Assembly: GCA_964483395.1 (NCBI GenBank)
Contig: CAZABT010000033.1
Location: 1-22,653, forward strand
Length of the DNA stretch: 22,653 nucleotides
Reading direction: 5' to 3'
From: JAAYYM01 sp964483395
Lineage (GTDB): Bacteria; Bacillota; Clostridia; Lachnospirales; Lachnospiraceae
Both the position numbers and the translations under genes were made by a program. Positions 7,535 to 14,705 of the stretch are shown here, piece after piece. The stretch's first letter is position 1; the number at the start of each line of letters is the position of its first letter. The notes under the pieces are model-generated. The model had not been told where the DNA came from, ran no database searches, and saw nothing but the letters and a program-made list of their open reading frames with translations.

Positions 7535-7810
7535 AACAAGTTAAAAAGGAAAGGCAATGAACGAGACTCTTTCACGGAAGTTAACAGGAATACAGCGTCA
7601 CCGACTGAAAGCGCTGTTTAACGGAAAGGAAGCAAGGGAACACTCGGGAGCCGGTCATCTGAACGGAAATAATGAGGATTTTCAGTAGGAGGACACGTGA
7701 CGCGCGTTAAGCGTATAAGAGGAAGAACAACGAGGTTCTTCAATGCGGGTGGTACCGCGGATTAGTTCAATAGTTCGTCCCAGAATATTCGTTTATTCTG
7801 GGACTTTTTT
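7535..7810 (+). promoter_or_regulatory. Complete T-box riboswitch of the aspS2-gatCAB operon, probable Asn specifier
   Basis: T-box core GGGTGGTACCGCGG at 7747-7760, then a terminator (7777-7810). Stem I can be drawn: CTTTC (7569-7573) with GAAAG (7624-7628) as lower stem, ACAGCG (7592-7597) with CGCTGT (7612-7617) as upper stem. The 3' side of the internal loop between them reads TTAACG, which gives AAC (Asn) at 7620-7622 followed by a purine. An Asn specifier fits the downstream genes, which together can make Asn-tRNA. The likely -10 is TATGAT (7520-7525), but no good -35 is found at normal spacing. The fold was drawn by eye. Confidence 0.85.
7777..7810 (+). terminator. T-box attenuator terminator before aspS2
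   Basis: GTCCCAGAATA (7777-7787) pairs exactly with TATTCTGGGAC (7794-7804), followed by six T (7805-7810). It is the regulated terminator of the leader. Confidence 0.92.
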
Positions 7811-7840
7811 ATTGCAGAGAAATCATACAGGCAGTGAAAT

Positions 7841-7882
7841 AAAAGGTCGGAATTGTAATCAAAATTGCAGTTCCGATCTTTT
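7841..7882 (+). terminator. Second hairpin downstream of the T-box terminator
   Basis: AAAAGGTCGGAATTG (7841-7855) pairs with CAGTTCCGATCTTTT (7868-7882), 15 bp with two G-U pairs and a 12-nt loop. The A-rich 5' arm and T-rich 3' arm make it look like a bidirectional intrinsic terminator. Its presence 30 nt past the regulated terminator, still ahead of aspS2, is unusual. Confidence 0.55.
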
Positions 7883-7897
7883 ATATTATAAATATCG

Positions 7898-7913
7898 TAG
7901 GTGAAATCACCTA
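7898..7913. promoter_or_regulatory. Perfect palindrome, operator-like
   Basis: TAGGTGA-AA-TCACCTA, two 7-nt half sites around AA. The 2-nt centre is too short for a good RNA hairpin loop, so a dimeric protein site is the better reading. No regulator is identified. TATAAC at 7930-7935 could be a -10 whose -35 region would overlap this site, but that -35 is poor. Confidence 0.4.
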
Positions 7914-7971
7914 TGAGTTTACATCATAATATAACGGTCGCAAACCGTACCATGAGAAAGGAGAATGCACT

Positions 7972-9303
7972 ATGGGATTTATGACAGGCGTAATCAAAAA
8001 AGAAACAATGGAAATAGGTGATTTATTGAATCCGGAAATGACCGGAAAGGTAGTGAAGGTCAACGGTGCAGTTCATACCATCCGTGATATGGGAACCGTG
8101 GCATTCGTTGTACTCAGGAAGAGGGAAGGATTGCTGCAGTGTGTTTATGAAGAGGGAAACACATCGTTTGACTTGAAAGAGCTGAAGGAAGCATCTACAA
8201 TAGAGGTAACAGGTGTGATAGCAGCATCAGAGAAAGCACCGAACGGAATCGAACTGCAGCTGAAGACGATCAAAGTGCTGTCAGAGCCGACAGAAGTCAT
8301 GCCGATACCGATTGCCAAATGGAAGCTGAACACTCATTTGGAGACACTGTTGGATCTGCGGCCGATTTCACTTCGTAACATCAGGGAACGTGCCAAATTC
8401 AAAATACAGGAGGGTATCGTCAGAGGCTTTCGGGAGTTTTTGTATCAGCAGGGCTTTACGGAGGTGAGAACTCCGAAGATTACAGCCAAGGGTGCTGAGG
8501 GTGGTTCTAACATTTTTAAGCTGGACTATTTTAATAAAAAAGCAGAATTGGCACAAAGTCCGCAGTTATATAAGCAGACACTGGTCGGGGTATATGACAG
8601 AGTATTTGAAACAGCACCGGTATTTCGTGCAGAAAAGCATAACACGACCAGACATCTGAATGAATATACAAGTCTCGATTTTGAAATGGGTTATATTGAT
8701 GGCTTTGAGGATGTCATGGGTATGGAGACCGGAGTGATTCAGCATATCTTCAAGCTTCTGGAAAGTGAGTACAGCCGTGAATTGCAGATACTACAGGTGG
8801 AGCTTCCCAAGGTCGATAAGATACCGACAGTCAGATTTGACGAAGCAAAGCGCAAGGTATCTGAGAAATATGACAGACCAATCAGAAACCCATATGACCT
8901 GGAGCCGGAAGAGGAAGTATTGATCGGCAAGTATTTTAAAGAAGAATTTGATTCTGATTTTGTATTTGTAACGCACTACCCTTCCAAAAAAAGACCGTTC
9001 TATGCCATGGATGATCCCGCAGATCCAACCTTTACACTGAGCTTTGACCTGTTGTTTCGTGGAATGGAAATTACAACTGGCGGGCAGAGAATCCATGATT
9101 ACAATGAAATCCTTCAAAAGATGGAGAAGCGTGGTATGACAACAGAGGGCATGGAACATTACTTGATGATCTTTAAGCATGGAATGCCGCCTCATGGTGG
9201 ACTCGGTATTGGACTGGAACGCTTCACAATGAAGCTGCTTGGTGAAGCAAACGTCAGAGAAACGACTATGTTTCCGAGAGATCTGAACAGACTGGAACCA
9301 TAA
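7972..9303 (+). CDS. aspS: Archaeal-type aspartyl-tRNA synthetase, probably non-discriminating (AspS2)
   Basis: 443 aa, shorter than the bacterial AspRS (about 590 aa) and lacking its GAD insert. An N-terminal OB fold for the anticodon (about 20-110) is followed by a class II catalytic core: motif 2 around F-R-A-E-K-H-N-T-T-R-H-L-N-E-Y (near 222), motif 3 G-G-L-G-I-G-L-E-R-F near 403-412. His35 (in V-H-T-I-R-D-M) and Pro90 (in A-P-N-G-I-E) sit where, in archaeal-type AspRS, His/Pro marks enzymes that charge both tRNA-Asp and tRNA-Asn and Trp/Lys marks strict ones. It should make Asp-tRNA-Asn for GatCAB, whose genes follow. AAAGGAG (7957-7963) is 8 nt before the ATG. A separate canonical aspS elsewhere is expected, but cannot be seen. 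Confidence 0.93.
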   Translation: MGFMTGVIKKETMEIGDLLNPEMTGKVVKVNGAVHTIRDMGTVAFVVLRKREGLLQCVYEEGNTSFDLKELKEASTIEVTGVIAASEKAPNGIELQLKTIKVLSEPTEVMPIPIAKWKLNTHLETLLDLRPISLRNIRERAKFKIQEGIVRGFREFLYQQGFTEVRTPKITAKGAEGGSNIFKLDYFNKKAELAQSPQLYKQTLVGVYDRVFETAPVFRAEKHNTTRHLNEYTSLDFEMGYIDGFEDVMGMETGVIQHIFKLLESEYSRELQILQVELPKVDKIPTVRFDEAKRKVSEKYDRPIRNPYDLEPEEEVLIGKYFKEEFDSDFVFVTHYPSKKRPFYAMDDPADPTFTLSFDLLFRGMEITTGGQRIHDYNEILQKMEKRGMTTEGMEHYLMIFKHGMPPHGGLGIGLERFTMKLLGEANVRETTMFPRDLNRLEP

Positions 9304-9364
9304 AAAATATCTTTACTTGACATCATAAAATGTGAGAAAAAAATAATCCCAGGAGGAAGCAGAT

Positions 9365-9655
9365 ATGAAAAATGAAATATCAGATGAAACAATAGAATAT
9401 GTTGGAATCCTTGCAAAGCTGGAACTATCCGATGAAGAAAAGGAACAGGCAAAGCAGGATATGGGCAATATGCTTGACTATATCGACAAGCTGAATGAAC
9501 TGGACACAACAGGTGTAGAGCCTATGTCACACGTATTTCCGGTCAACAATGTATTTCGTGAGGATATAGTAACCAACGGAGATGACCGCGAAGCAATTTT
9601 GAAAAATGCCCCCAAAAGCAAAGACGGCCAGTTCCTAGTGCCAGTTACGATTTAG
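9365..9655 (+). CDS. gatC: Asp-tRNA(Asn)/Glu-tRNA(Gln) amidotransferase subunit C
   Basis: 96 aa, the normal GatC length. GatC wraps GatA and holds it to GatB. Family signs: N-terminal I-E-Y-V-G-I-L-A-K-L-E-L-S-D-E-E helix, the D-Y-I-D-K-L-N-E-L-D-T-T-G-V-E-P region, and the F-R-E-D segment followed by A-I-L-K-N-A-P near the end. AGGAGGAAG about 9 nt upstream supports the ATG. It starts 61 bp after aspS2 with no terminator between, so it belongs to the same operon. A double hairpin and 168 bp separate it from gatA. Confidence 0.95.
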   Translation: MKNEISDETIEYVGILAKLELSDEEKEQAKQDMGNMLDYIDKLNELDTTGVEPMSHVFPVNNVFREDIVTNGDDREAILKNAPKSKDGQFLVPVTI

Positions 9656-9682
9656 TTGCGATTTAGCAAAGCTAAATCGCAA
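9656..9682 (+). repeat. Perfect 12-bp inverted repeat directly after gatC
   Basis: TTGCGATTTAGC (9656-9667), loop AAA, GCTAAATCGCAA (9671-9682). It begins at the base after the gatC stop. The last 11 nt of gatC, TTACGATTTAG (9645-9655), nearly equal the first 11 nt of the arm, TTGCGATTTAG. No T tract follows, so it is not a standard terminator. Confidence 0.8.
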
Positions 9683-9686
9683 CAAT

Positions 9687-9711
9687 CGTGATTTTGCGCA
9701 GCAAAATTACG
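9687..9711 (+). repeat. Second hairpin in the gatC-gatA gap
   Basis: CGTGATTTTGC (9687-9697), loop GCA, GCAAAATTACG (9701-9711); 11 bp with one G-U pair. It stacks 4 nt after the previous hairpin. GAAGCGAAGC follows. The pair resembles short REP-like dispersed repeats. Confidence 0.75.
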
Positions 9712-9823
9712 AAGCGAAGCCAGATGTAAGCCAACCTGAGTAATTAACCACAACCAATATAATTAAAATATACCCCCAAAAAGGTACTCAACAAAACGAC
9801 CACAACAGAAAGGAACCCCTCAC

Positions 9824-11305
9824 ATGGATATCACAACCCTAACCGCCGTACAGCTCGGCGAAAAAATAAAACAGCATGAAATTACAGCAACAGAAGCGAC
9901 GCAAGCCTATCTTGATCGCATTGCAGCACTTGAAGGTGCATATCACGCTCTGATTACAATTGACACAGAAGGTGCCATGAAGCGTGCAAAGGAAGTTCAG
10001 CAGAAAATAGATGCAGGAGAGCTGACAGGCCCACTTGCAGGTGTTCCTATGGTCGTAAAGGACAATATGTGCACCAAGAACCTGTTAACGACCTGTGCCT
10101 CAAAAATACTGAGCAATTTTCTTCCTACCTATACCGCAGAGGCGGTTCTCAATCTGGAGAAGGCCGGAGCAATCCTGATTGGAAAGGCAAATATGGATGA
10201 ATTTGCAATGGGCTCCACCACAGAAACCTCTTATTATGGAGTGACGAAGAACCCATATCATCCAGAGTATGTGCCCGGTGGCTCATCAGGCGGCAGCTGC
10301 ACAGCGGTAGCCTTGGGAGAATGTGCATTTGCGCTAGGCTCTGATACGGGCGGTTCCATCCGACAGCCCAGTGGATTCTGCGGTGTTGTTGGTTTAAAGC
10401 CTACCTATGGCACAGTTTCCAGATATGGTCTGATCGCATATGGTTCCTCACTTGACCAGATTGGGCCTGTGGCAAAGGATGTGACGGACTGCGCAACGAT
10501 ACTGGAGGCAATTGCTTCTCATGATCTAAAGGATTCTACTTCCATGAAGCGTGAGGACACGGATTTTTCCGCTGCTCTGCTCAACGATGTCAAAGGAATG
10601 AAAATCGGTATACCGAGAGATTATCTGGCAGATGGTATTGATCCGGAGGTTAAGGCAGCGGTGCTTGCGGCAGCAGATTTATATAAGGCTCAGGGTGCGG
10701 ACATTGAAGAATTTGATTTGGGACTTGTGGAATATGCAATCCCTGCCTATTATACGATTGCTTCCGCGGAGGCAAGCTCGAATCTGGAGCGTTTTGACGG
10801 AGTCAAGTACGGCTATCGTGCCAAAGAATATGAAGGACTGCATCCGATGTATAAAAAGACCCGCTCAGAGGGCTTCGGACCTGAGGTCAAGAGAAGAATC
10901 ATGCTGGGTTCTTTTGTACTAAGCTCAGGCTACTATGATGCATATTATTTGAAGGCACTGCGTACCAAGGCACTGATCAAGAAAGCATTTGACCAGGCAT
11001 TTGAAAAATATGACCTGATACTCGGTCCTACAGCTCCGACCACAGCACCAAAGCTGGGAGAATCCCTAAGTGATCCGATTAAAATGTATCTGGGCGATAT
11101 TGATACCATTTCGGTAAATCTTGCAGGACTTCCGGGAATGAGTATTCCATGCGGAGTAGACTCTAAAGGATTACCCATCGGTTTACAGCTCATCGGAGAC
11201 TGTTTTGAAGAAAAGAAGCTGATACAGGCTGCTTATACATTTGAGCAGACCTTCGGACATATTGCACCACCGAAAACAGCAGTCCTCACAAAGGAGGCGG
11301 AATAA
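9824..11305 (+). CDS. gatA: Asp-tRNA(Asn)/Glu-tRNA(Gln) amidotransferase subunit A (amidase)
   Basis: 493 aa, normal for GatA. It frees ammonia from glutamine and feeds it to GatB, which amidates Asp- or Glu-tRNA. The amidase-signature triad is visible as Lys79 (V-V-K-D-N), cis-Ser154 (G-G-S-S-G-G-S) and Ser178 (S-D-T-G-G-S-I-R-Q-P), the same numbers recalled for Staphylococcus aureus GatA. AAAGGAA is a suitable ribosome site. gatB starts 3 nt after its stop with its own site inside the gatA end. Confidence 0.97.
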   Translation: MDITTLTAVQLGEKIKQHEITATEATQAYLDRIAALEGAYHALITIDTEGAMKRAKEVQQKIDAGELTGPLAGVPMVVKDNMCTKNLLTTCASKILSNFLPTYTAEAVLNLEKAGAILIGKANMDEFAMGSTTETSYYGVTKNPYHPEYVPGGSSGGSCTAVALGECAFALGSDTGGSIRQPSGFCGVVGLKPTYGTVSRYGLIAYGSSLDQIGPVAKDVTDCATILEAIASHDLKDSTSMKREDTDFSAALLNDVKGMKIGIPRDYLADGIDPEVKAAVLAAADLYKAQGADIEEFDLGLVEYAIPAYYTIASAEASSNLERFDGVKYGYRAKEYEGLHPMYKKTRSEGFGPEVKRRIMLGSFVLSSGYYDAYYLKALRTKALIKKAFDQAFEKYDLILGPTAPTTAPKLGESLSDPIKMYLGDIDTISVNLAGLPGMSIPCGVDSKGLPIGLQLIGDCFEEKKLIQAAYTFEQTFGHIAPPKTAVLTKEAE

Positions 11306-11308
11306 GCT

Positions 11309-12748
11309 ATGAGTAAACAATATATGACGGTCATCGGTCTGGAAGTGCACGTAGAGCTTGCAACCAAGACAAAAATTTTCTGTGGATGTTCCACACAGTT
11401 CGGAGGACTTCCGAATACACATACATGCCCTGTCTGCACTGGTATGCCGGGCTCCTTACCGGTACTCAACAAGCAGGTGCTTGAATATGCCATGGCTGTG
11501 GGTGTTGCAACAAACTGTAAGATTACACAGTACGCCAAATTTGACCGCAAAAACTATTTTTATCCCGATAATCCGCAAAACTACCAGATATCACAGCTTT
11601 ACCTGCCTATCTGCCGCAATGGATATGTAGAAATCGAGACAGGCAGCGGCAAGAAGGATGTTCGTATCCATGAGATTCATATGGAGGAGGATGCCGGTAA
11701 GCTGATTCATGATGAGTGGACGAATTCTTCACTGGTGGATTACAATCGTTCAGGCGTGCCGTTGATTGAAATTGTATCGGAACCGGACATGAGAAGTGCT
11801 GATGAGGTCATTGCTTATCTTGAGAAGCTGCGTATGATCATTCAGTATCTCGGCGCATCTGATTGTAAGCTGCAGGAGGGTTCCATGCGTGCAGATGTAA
11901 ACCTCTCTATTTGCGAAGTCGGCTCTGAAGAATTTGGTACCCGTACTGAGATGAAGAACTTGAATTCCTTTAAAGCCATTGCACGCGCCATCGAGGGTGA
12001 GCGTGCCCGCCAGATAGAATTATTGGAGGATGGTAAGGCAGTCATACAGGAAACCAGACGTTGGGACGACAACAAGGAGTATTCCTATGCGATGCGTTCC
12101 AAGGAGGATGCACAAGACTATCGCTATTTCCCGGAGCCGGATCTGGTTCCCATGGTCATCAGTGACGAGTGGCTCGCCCAAATCAAGGAAAGGCAGCCGG
12201 AGCTGCGCGACGAGAAGCGGCTTCGTTATAAGGCAGAATATGATATTCCGGATTACGATATTGATATTATTACCGGAAGCAAGCATATGGCAGACATTTT
12301 TGAAGCGACTACCGCGATTTGCCATAATCCAAAGAAGGTATCCAACTGGCTGATGGGTGAGACACTGCGTATCTTGAAAGAGAAGGAGGAAGACCCTGAA
12401 GACATCGGATTTTCCCCTGAGAACCTTGCAAAACTGATACAGCTTACGGATAAGAGCACAATCAATTCTACAGTTGCCAAGGAAATTTTTGAAATCATGT
12501 TCACAGATGATATTGATCCTGAACAGTATGTGGCTGAGCACGGACTTGCGACAGTCAGTGATGCAGGAGCATTAAAGGCAGTCATAGAGCAGGTGATTGC
12601 TGACAATCCGCAGTCTGTGGCAGACTACAGAAGTGGCAAGGAAAGAGCAATCGGCTTCCTCGTAGGTCAGACCATGAAAGCAATGAAGGGCAAGGCCGAC
12701 CCGGGTGCTGTCAATCTGCTCCTCAAAGACATGTTAAGCATTATTTGA
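11309..12748 (+). CDS. gatB: Asp-tRNA(Asn)/Glu-tRNA(Gln) amidotransferase subunit B
   Basis: 479 aa, the usual length. It binds the mischarged tRNA, activates the Asp or Glu side chain with ATP and amidates it. Visible: I-G-L-E-V-H-V-E-L near the start, four zinc-ligand cysteines C25, C27, C40 and C43, the catalytic-cradle motif R-S-G-V-P-L-I-E-I-V-S-E-P-D-M near 145-160, and a C-terminal YqeY-like tail (about 330-479) that contacts the tRNA elbow. AAAGGAGG lies just ahead of the ATG, inside gatA. It ends the aspS2-gatCAB operon; no clear terminator hairpin follows before the tRNA promoter. Confidence 0.97.
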   Translation: MSKQYMTVIGLEVHVELATKTKIFCGCSTQFGGLPNTHTCPVCTGMPGSLPVLNKQVLEYAMAVGVATNCKITQYAKFDRKNYFYPDNPQNYQISQLYLPICRNGYVEIETGSGKKDVRIHEIHMEEDAGKLIHDEWTNSSLVDYNRSGVPLIEIVSEPDMRSADEVIAYLEKLRMIIQYLGASDCKLQEGSMRADVNLSICEVGSEEFGTRTEMKNLNSFKAIARAIEGERARQIELLEDGKAVIQETRRWDDNKEYSYAMRSKEDAQDYRYFPEPDLVPMVISDEWLAQIKERQPELRDEKRLRYKAEYDIPDYDIDIITGSKHMADIFEATTAICHNPKKVSNWLMGETLRILKEKEEDPEDIGFSPENLAKLIQLTDKSTINSTVAKEIFEIMFTDDIDPEQYVAEHGLATVSDAGALKAVIEQVIADNPQSVADYRSGKERAIGFLVGQTMKAMKGKADPGAVNLLLKDMLSII

Positions 12749-12767
12749 AAAAATGTGTCAAACGATA

Positions 12768-12793
12768 CTGAAAGAAAACGCTGAAAGAAACGG
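12768..12793 (+). repeat. Tandem 13-nt near-repeat after gatB
   Basis: CTGAAAGAAAACG (12768-12780) is directly followed by CTGAAAGAAACGG (12781-12793). It lies 20 nt past the gatB stop and ahead of the tRNA promoter. No function is seen. Confidence 0.5.
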
Positions 12794-12806
12794 TTGGATT
12801 CTTTGG

Positions 12807-12835
12807 TTGACAAGCATTTGCAACTATGATATAAA
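12807..12835 (+). promoter_or_regulatory. Strong sigma-A promoter for tRNA-Trp
   Basis: TTGACA (12807-12812), 17-nt spacer, TATAAA (12830-12835). Perfect -35, 5 of 6 in the -10. Predicted transcript start near 12842, about 25 nt before the mature tRNA. Confidence 0.85.
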
Positions 12836-12840
12836 TAATA

Positions 12841-12861
12841 AGCGGGTCATTTTGACCCACT
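12841..12861 (+). other. Hairpin in the 5' leader of pre-tRNA-Trp
   Basis: AGCGGGTCA (12841-12849), loop TTT, TGACCCACT (12853-12861), one C-A mismatch. It starts at the predicted transcript start and ends 5 nt before the tRNA. It could be the 5' cap structure of the precursor, or a terminator for gatB, though only TTATCT follows it. Confidence 0.6.
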
Positions 12862-12866
12862 TATCT

Positions 12867-12937
12867 AGGGGATTGGTCAAGTGGTATGACAAGGGTCTCC
12901 AAAACCTTTAGTGGGAGTTCGATTCTCTCATCCCCTG
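12867..12937 (+). tRNA. trnW: tRNA-Trp (anticodon CCA)
   Basis: All four arms fold: acceptor AGGGGAT with ATCCCCT, D stem GTCA/TGAC, anticodon stem AGGGT/ACCTT with loop CTCCAAA giving anticodon CCA, 4-nt variable region TAGT, T stem GGGAG/CTCTC with loop TTCGATT. Discriminator base G73, as expected for bacterial Trp tRNA. The 3' CCA is not encoded. Confidence 0.97.
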
Positions 12938-12944
12938 TTAGAAA

Positions 12945-12957
12945 CCCATAAAATGGG
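12945..12957 (+). other. Small hairpin after tRNA-Trp
   Basis: CCCAT, loop AAA, ATGGG, 8 nt past the mature tRNA end. CATTTTCC follows. It may help 3' processing or be a weak terminator. Confidence 0.5.
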
Positions 12958-12973
12958 CATTTTCCGACATGCC

Positions 12974-13014
12974 ATGTGGCTAAGGGAGCCACATTGAATC
13001 AAAAGGGAGCCACA
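12974..13014 (+). repeat. Hairpin with a duplicated 3' arm (two AAGGGAGCCACA copies)
   Basis: ATGTGGCT (12974-12981) pairs with AGCCACAT (12987-12994) over loop AAGGG. The 12-nt AAGGGAGCCACA occurs at 12982-12993 and again at 13003-13014, so the same 5' arm can also pair with AGCCAC at 13008-13013. The two folds exclude each other. No coding frame covers this. Confidence 0.6.
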
Positions 13015-13049
13015 ATTACTTTTGAGAAAGGAAAATGTGATGTAAAGTC

Positions 13050-13078
13050 AAAAATACACCGATGAGGTGTATTTTTTT
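13050..13078. terminator. Bidirectional intrinsic terminator
   Basis: AAAAATACACC (13050-13060), loop GATGA, GGTGTATTTTT (13066-13076), continuing into more T. The A-rich and T-rich flanks let it serve the tRNA unit from the left and the MATE gene, which ends 80 bp to the right on the minus strand. Confidence 0.85.
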
Positions 13079-13156
13079 GCCCCAATATTTAGGTATTATG
13101 TTTTTGGATTTCCAATTAAGAAAAAGAAAGAACCATTGGAAGCATATAGATTTCCG

Positions 13157-14551
13157 TTATTCATGTTCAATCACATTCTCACCCTCAAACAACCCATCTC
13201 GCGTAATATTCTTAATCCATTTTCCACTGCGGTAGTGATGGATGACCACGGGCCATTTGACGAATTCATCCGTGCAGAGCAGGAAATAGACTACGAGCAC
13301 GGGCAGCTTCCATACAAAAGCAGCGATAAAGCCAAGCGGAACTGCATAGACCCACATGGTGATGGTGTCGCAGATAAAGCCGAAGCTGCTGTTGCCACCT
13401 GCACGAAAGACACCGGCAATCAGAGTTGTGTTGACAGCAGCACCCATGACGTAATAGGTGTTAATCAGCAGCATATATTTCATATAATGCATGGCGGTGT
13501 CCGTCAGTGTGGCATACATCAGGATAAACGGTGTGGCAGCAAGTATGAGCAGTCCACCGATCAGTCCGCTCAGTACAGTGAGCTTCATTAATCGTTTGGC
13601 ATCATCCTTTGCCTGCTCCAGTTTATTTTCGCCAAGCACCTGACCAATCAGAATGCCGCCTGCATTGGCGACTCCGAAGCAGAGGATGGTTCCAAAATTA
13701 CGGGCAACCACTACAAAGGAATTGGCAGCAACTGCATCCGAACCCAAGTGTCCGATAATGACGGAATACATCGAAAAAGCAAGTCCCCAGATGACATCAT
13801 TTCCGAGTGCAGGAAGAGACAGCTTGATGAAGTCGTTAAATAAAGTCTTGTTTTGAATGAACATAAACCGGAGATTCAGTTTGATGTCTTTGCTGCGCGC
13901 AGAGACGACCAGACAGCCGATCAATTCTATCACTCTGGAGATGGTAGTGGCAAGTGCAACGCCCGCAGCTCCAAGCTTCGGAGCACCAAAGAGCCCAAAA
14001 ATGAATACGGCATTCAGTATGATATTGATGACAAAGGCCAGCATGTTCAGGGCCGTACTGATTGCCACACGCCCGATGCTGCGCAGGACTGCCAGATAGA
14101 TCTCAATGATGCCCCAGCACAGATAGCTGACACTGACAATACGCAGATAAGATGCACCGATGCGAATCAATTCAGGATCATTGGTATAGATCGTCATCAG
14201 CGATTGTGGGATACATAAGGCAAGAAGCGCCAGAATGGTCGAAATCACAATTGAAAAGCGCAGCGAAATGCCCTCAACAACCTCAATTGCATGCAGATCT
14301 CCCTTCCCGTAATATTGCGCGCACAGCATAGTTGCACCAGTGCCAAGTCCAAAATAGAACATGAACAGGATACTTGTGATCTGTGTGGCAAGAGATACGG
14401 CTGATATAGAAGACTGCCCTACATAATTGAGCATGACCACGTCAGTGGAACTGATGGTCGCGCTGAGCAGGTTCTGTATGACAATCGGAAGCACCAGCTT
14501 ACCGATTCTTTTGTTGAAGTCACTTTTTGTTGGGCTGATTGCAGTAGTCAT
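13157..14551 (-). CDS. MATE family efflux transporter
   Basis: 464 aa, about 12 TM segments in two six-helix halves, the size and layout of MATE exporters that push cationic or drug-like compounds out of the cell using Na+ or H+. The N-terminal half has I-G-K-L-V-L-P-I-V-I-Q-N-L-L and T-D-V-V-M-L-N-Y-V-G; the second half repeats this as L-S-L-P-A-L-G-N-D-V-I-W-G with G-H-L-G-S-D-A-V-A-A-N. The substrate cannot be told. AAAAGGAAGGATT precedes the ATG. It is monocistronic, divergent from the small membrane gene at 14706, and faces the bidirectional terminator. Confidence 0.93.
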   Translation of the reverse strand: MTTAISPTKSDFNKRIGKLVLPIVIQNLLSATISSTDVVMLNYVGQSSISAVSLATQITSILFMFYFGLGTGATMLCAQYYGKGDLHAIEVVEGISLRFSIVISTILALLALCIPQSLMTIYTNDPELIRIGASYLRIVSVSYLCWGIIEIYLAVLRSIGRVAISTALNMLAFVINIILNAVFIFGLFGAPKLGAAGVALATTISRVIELIGCLVVSARSKDIKLNLRFMFIQNKTLFNDFIKLSLPALGNDVIWGLAFSMYSVIIGHLGSDAVAANSFVVVARNFGTILCFGVANAGGILIGQVLGENKLEQAKDDAKRLMKLTVLSGLIGGLLILAATPFILMYATLTDTAMHYMKYMLLINTYYVMGAAVNTTLIAGVFRAGGNSSFGFICDTITMWVYAVPLGFIAAFVWKLPVLVVYFLLCTDEFVKWPVVIHHYRSGKWIKNITRDGLFEGENVIEHE

Positions 14552-14627
14552 AATCCTTCCTTTTCCATTACCGGACGTATTGGGGCGGTAATCTTTTCTT
14601 GAATGTATCCAAAAGAGAACTAAAACT

Positions 14628-14636
14628 AATATAGCA
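14628..14636 (-). promoter_or_regulatory. Candidate extended -10 for the MATE gene
   Basis: On the minus strand TGC-TATATT. No good -35 is seen. It lies about 75 bp ahead of the MATE start, and 18 bp from the extended -10 of the divergent gene. Confidence 0.4.
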
Positions 14637-14651
14637 AATACTGTCGTAAGA

Positions 14652-14660
14652 TGCTATAAT
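14652..14660 (+). promoter_or_regulatory. Extended -10 promoter for the gene at 14706
   Basis: TGC-TATAAT with a perfect -10 (14655-14660) and extended TG. The -35 region (TAGCAA) is weak, as allowed for extended -10 promoters. It overlaps the divergent MATE control region. Confidence 0.6.
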
Positions 14661-14705
14661 AAAAACAACCAAATTTAACACAATTTTGAGCAGGAGGCAT
14701 GAACT

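Noticed and set aside
7618..7628. Two-codon Asn/Glu T-box specifier as described for another clostridial gatCAB operon
   Set aside because: The loop reads TTAACG, so GAA does not overlap AAC; the nearby GAA at 7624-7626 is in the lower stem.
9317..9347. Internal promoter before gatC (TTGACA, AATAAT)
   Set aside because: The -35 is perfect but the spacer is 19 nt and the -10 is imperfect in an A-rich run. Not enough to call.
9656..9711. Reading the two gatC-gatA hairpins as a CRISPR or a standard terminator
   Set aside because: There are no repeated units with spacers, and no T tract follows either hairpin.
12253..12606. Long open frames opposite gatB, and similar ones opposite hflK, trkH, MATE and the kinase
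   Set aside because: They lack ribosome sites, have no family features, and lie fully inside well-identified genes on the other strand.
13067..13591. Plus-strand 174-codon frame over the MATE gene end
   Set aside because: It begins in the terminator and runs antisense to MATE; composition is that of a shadow frame.
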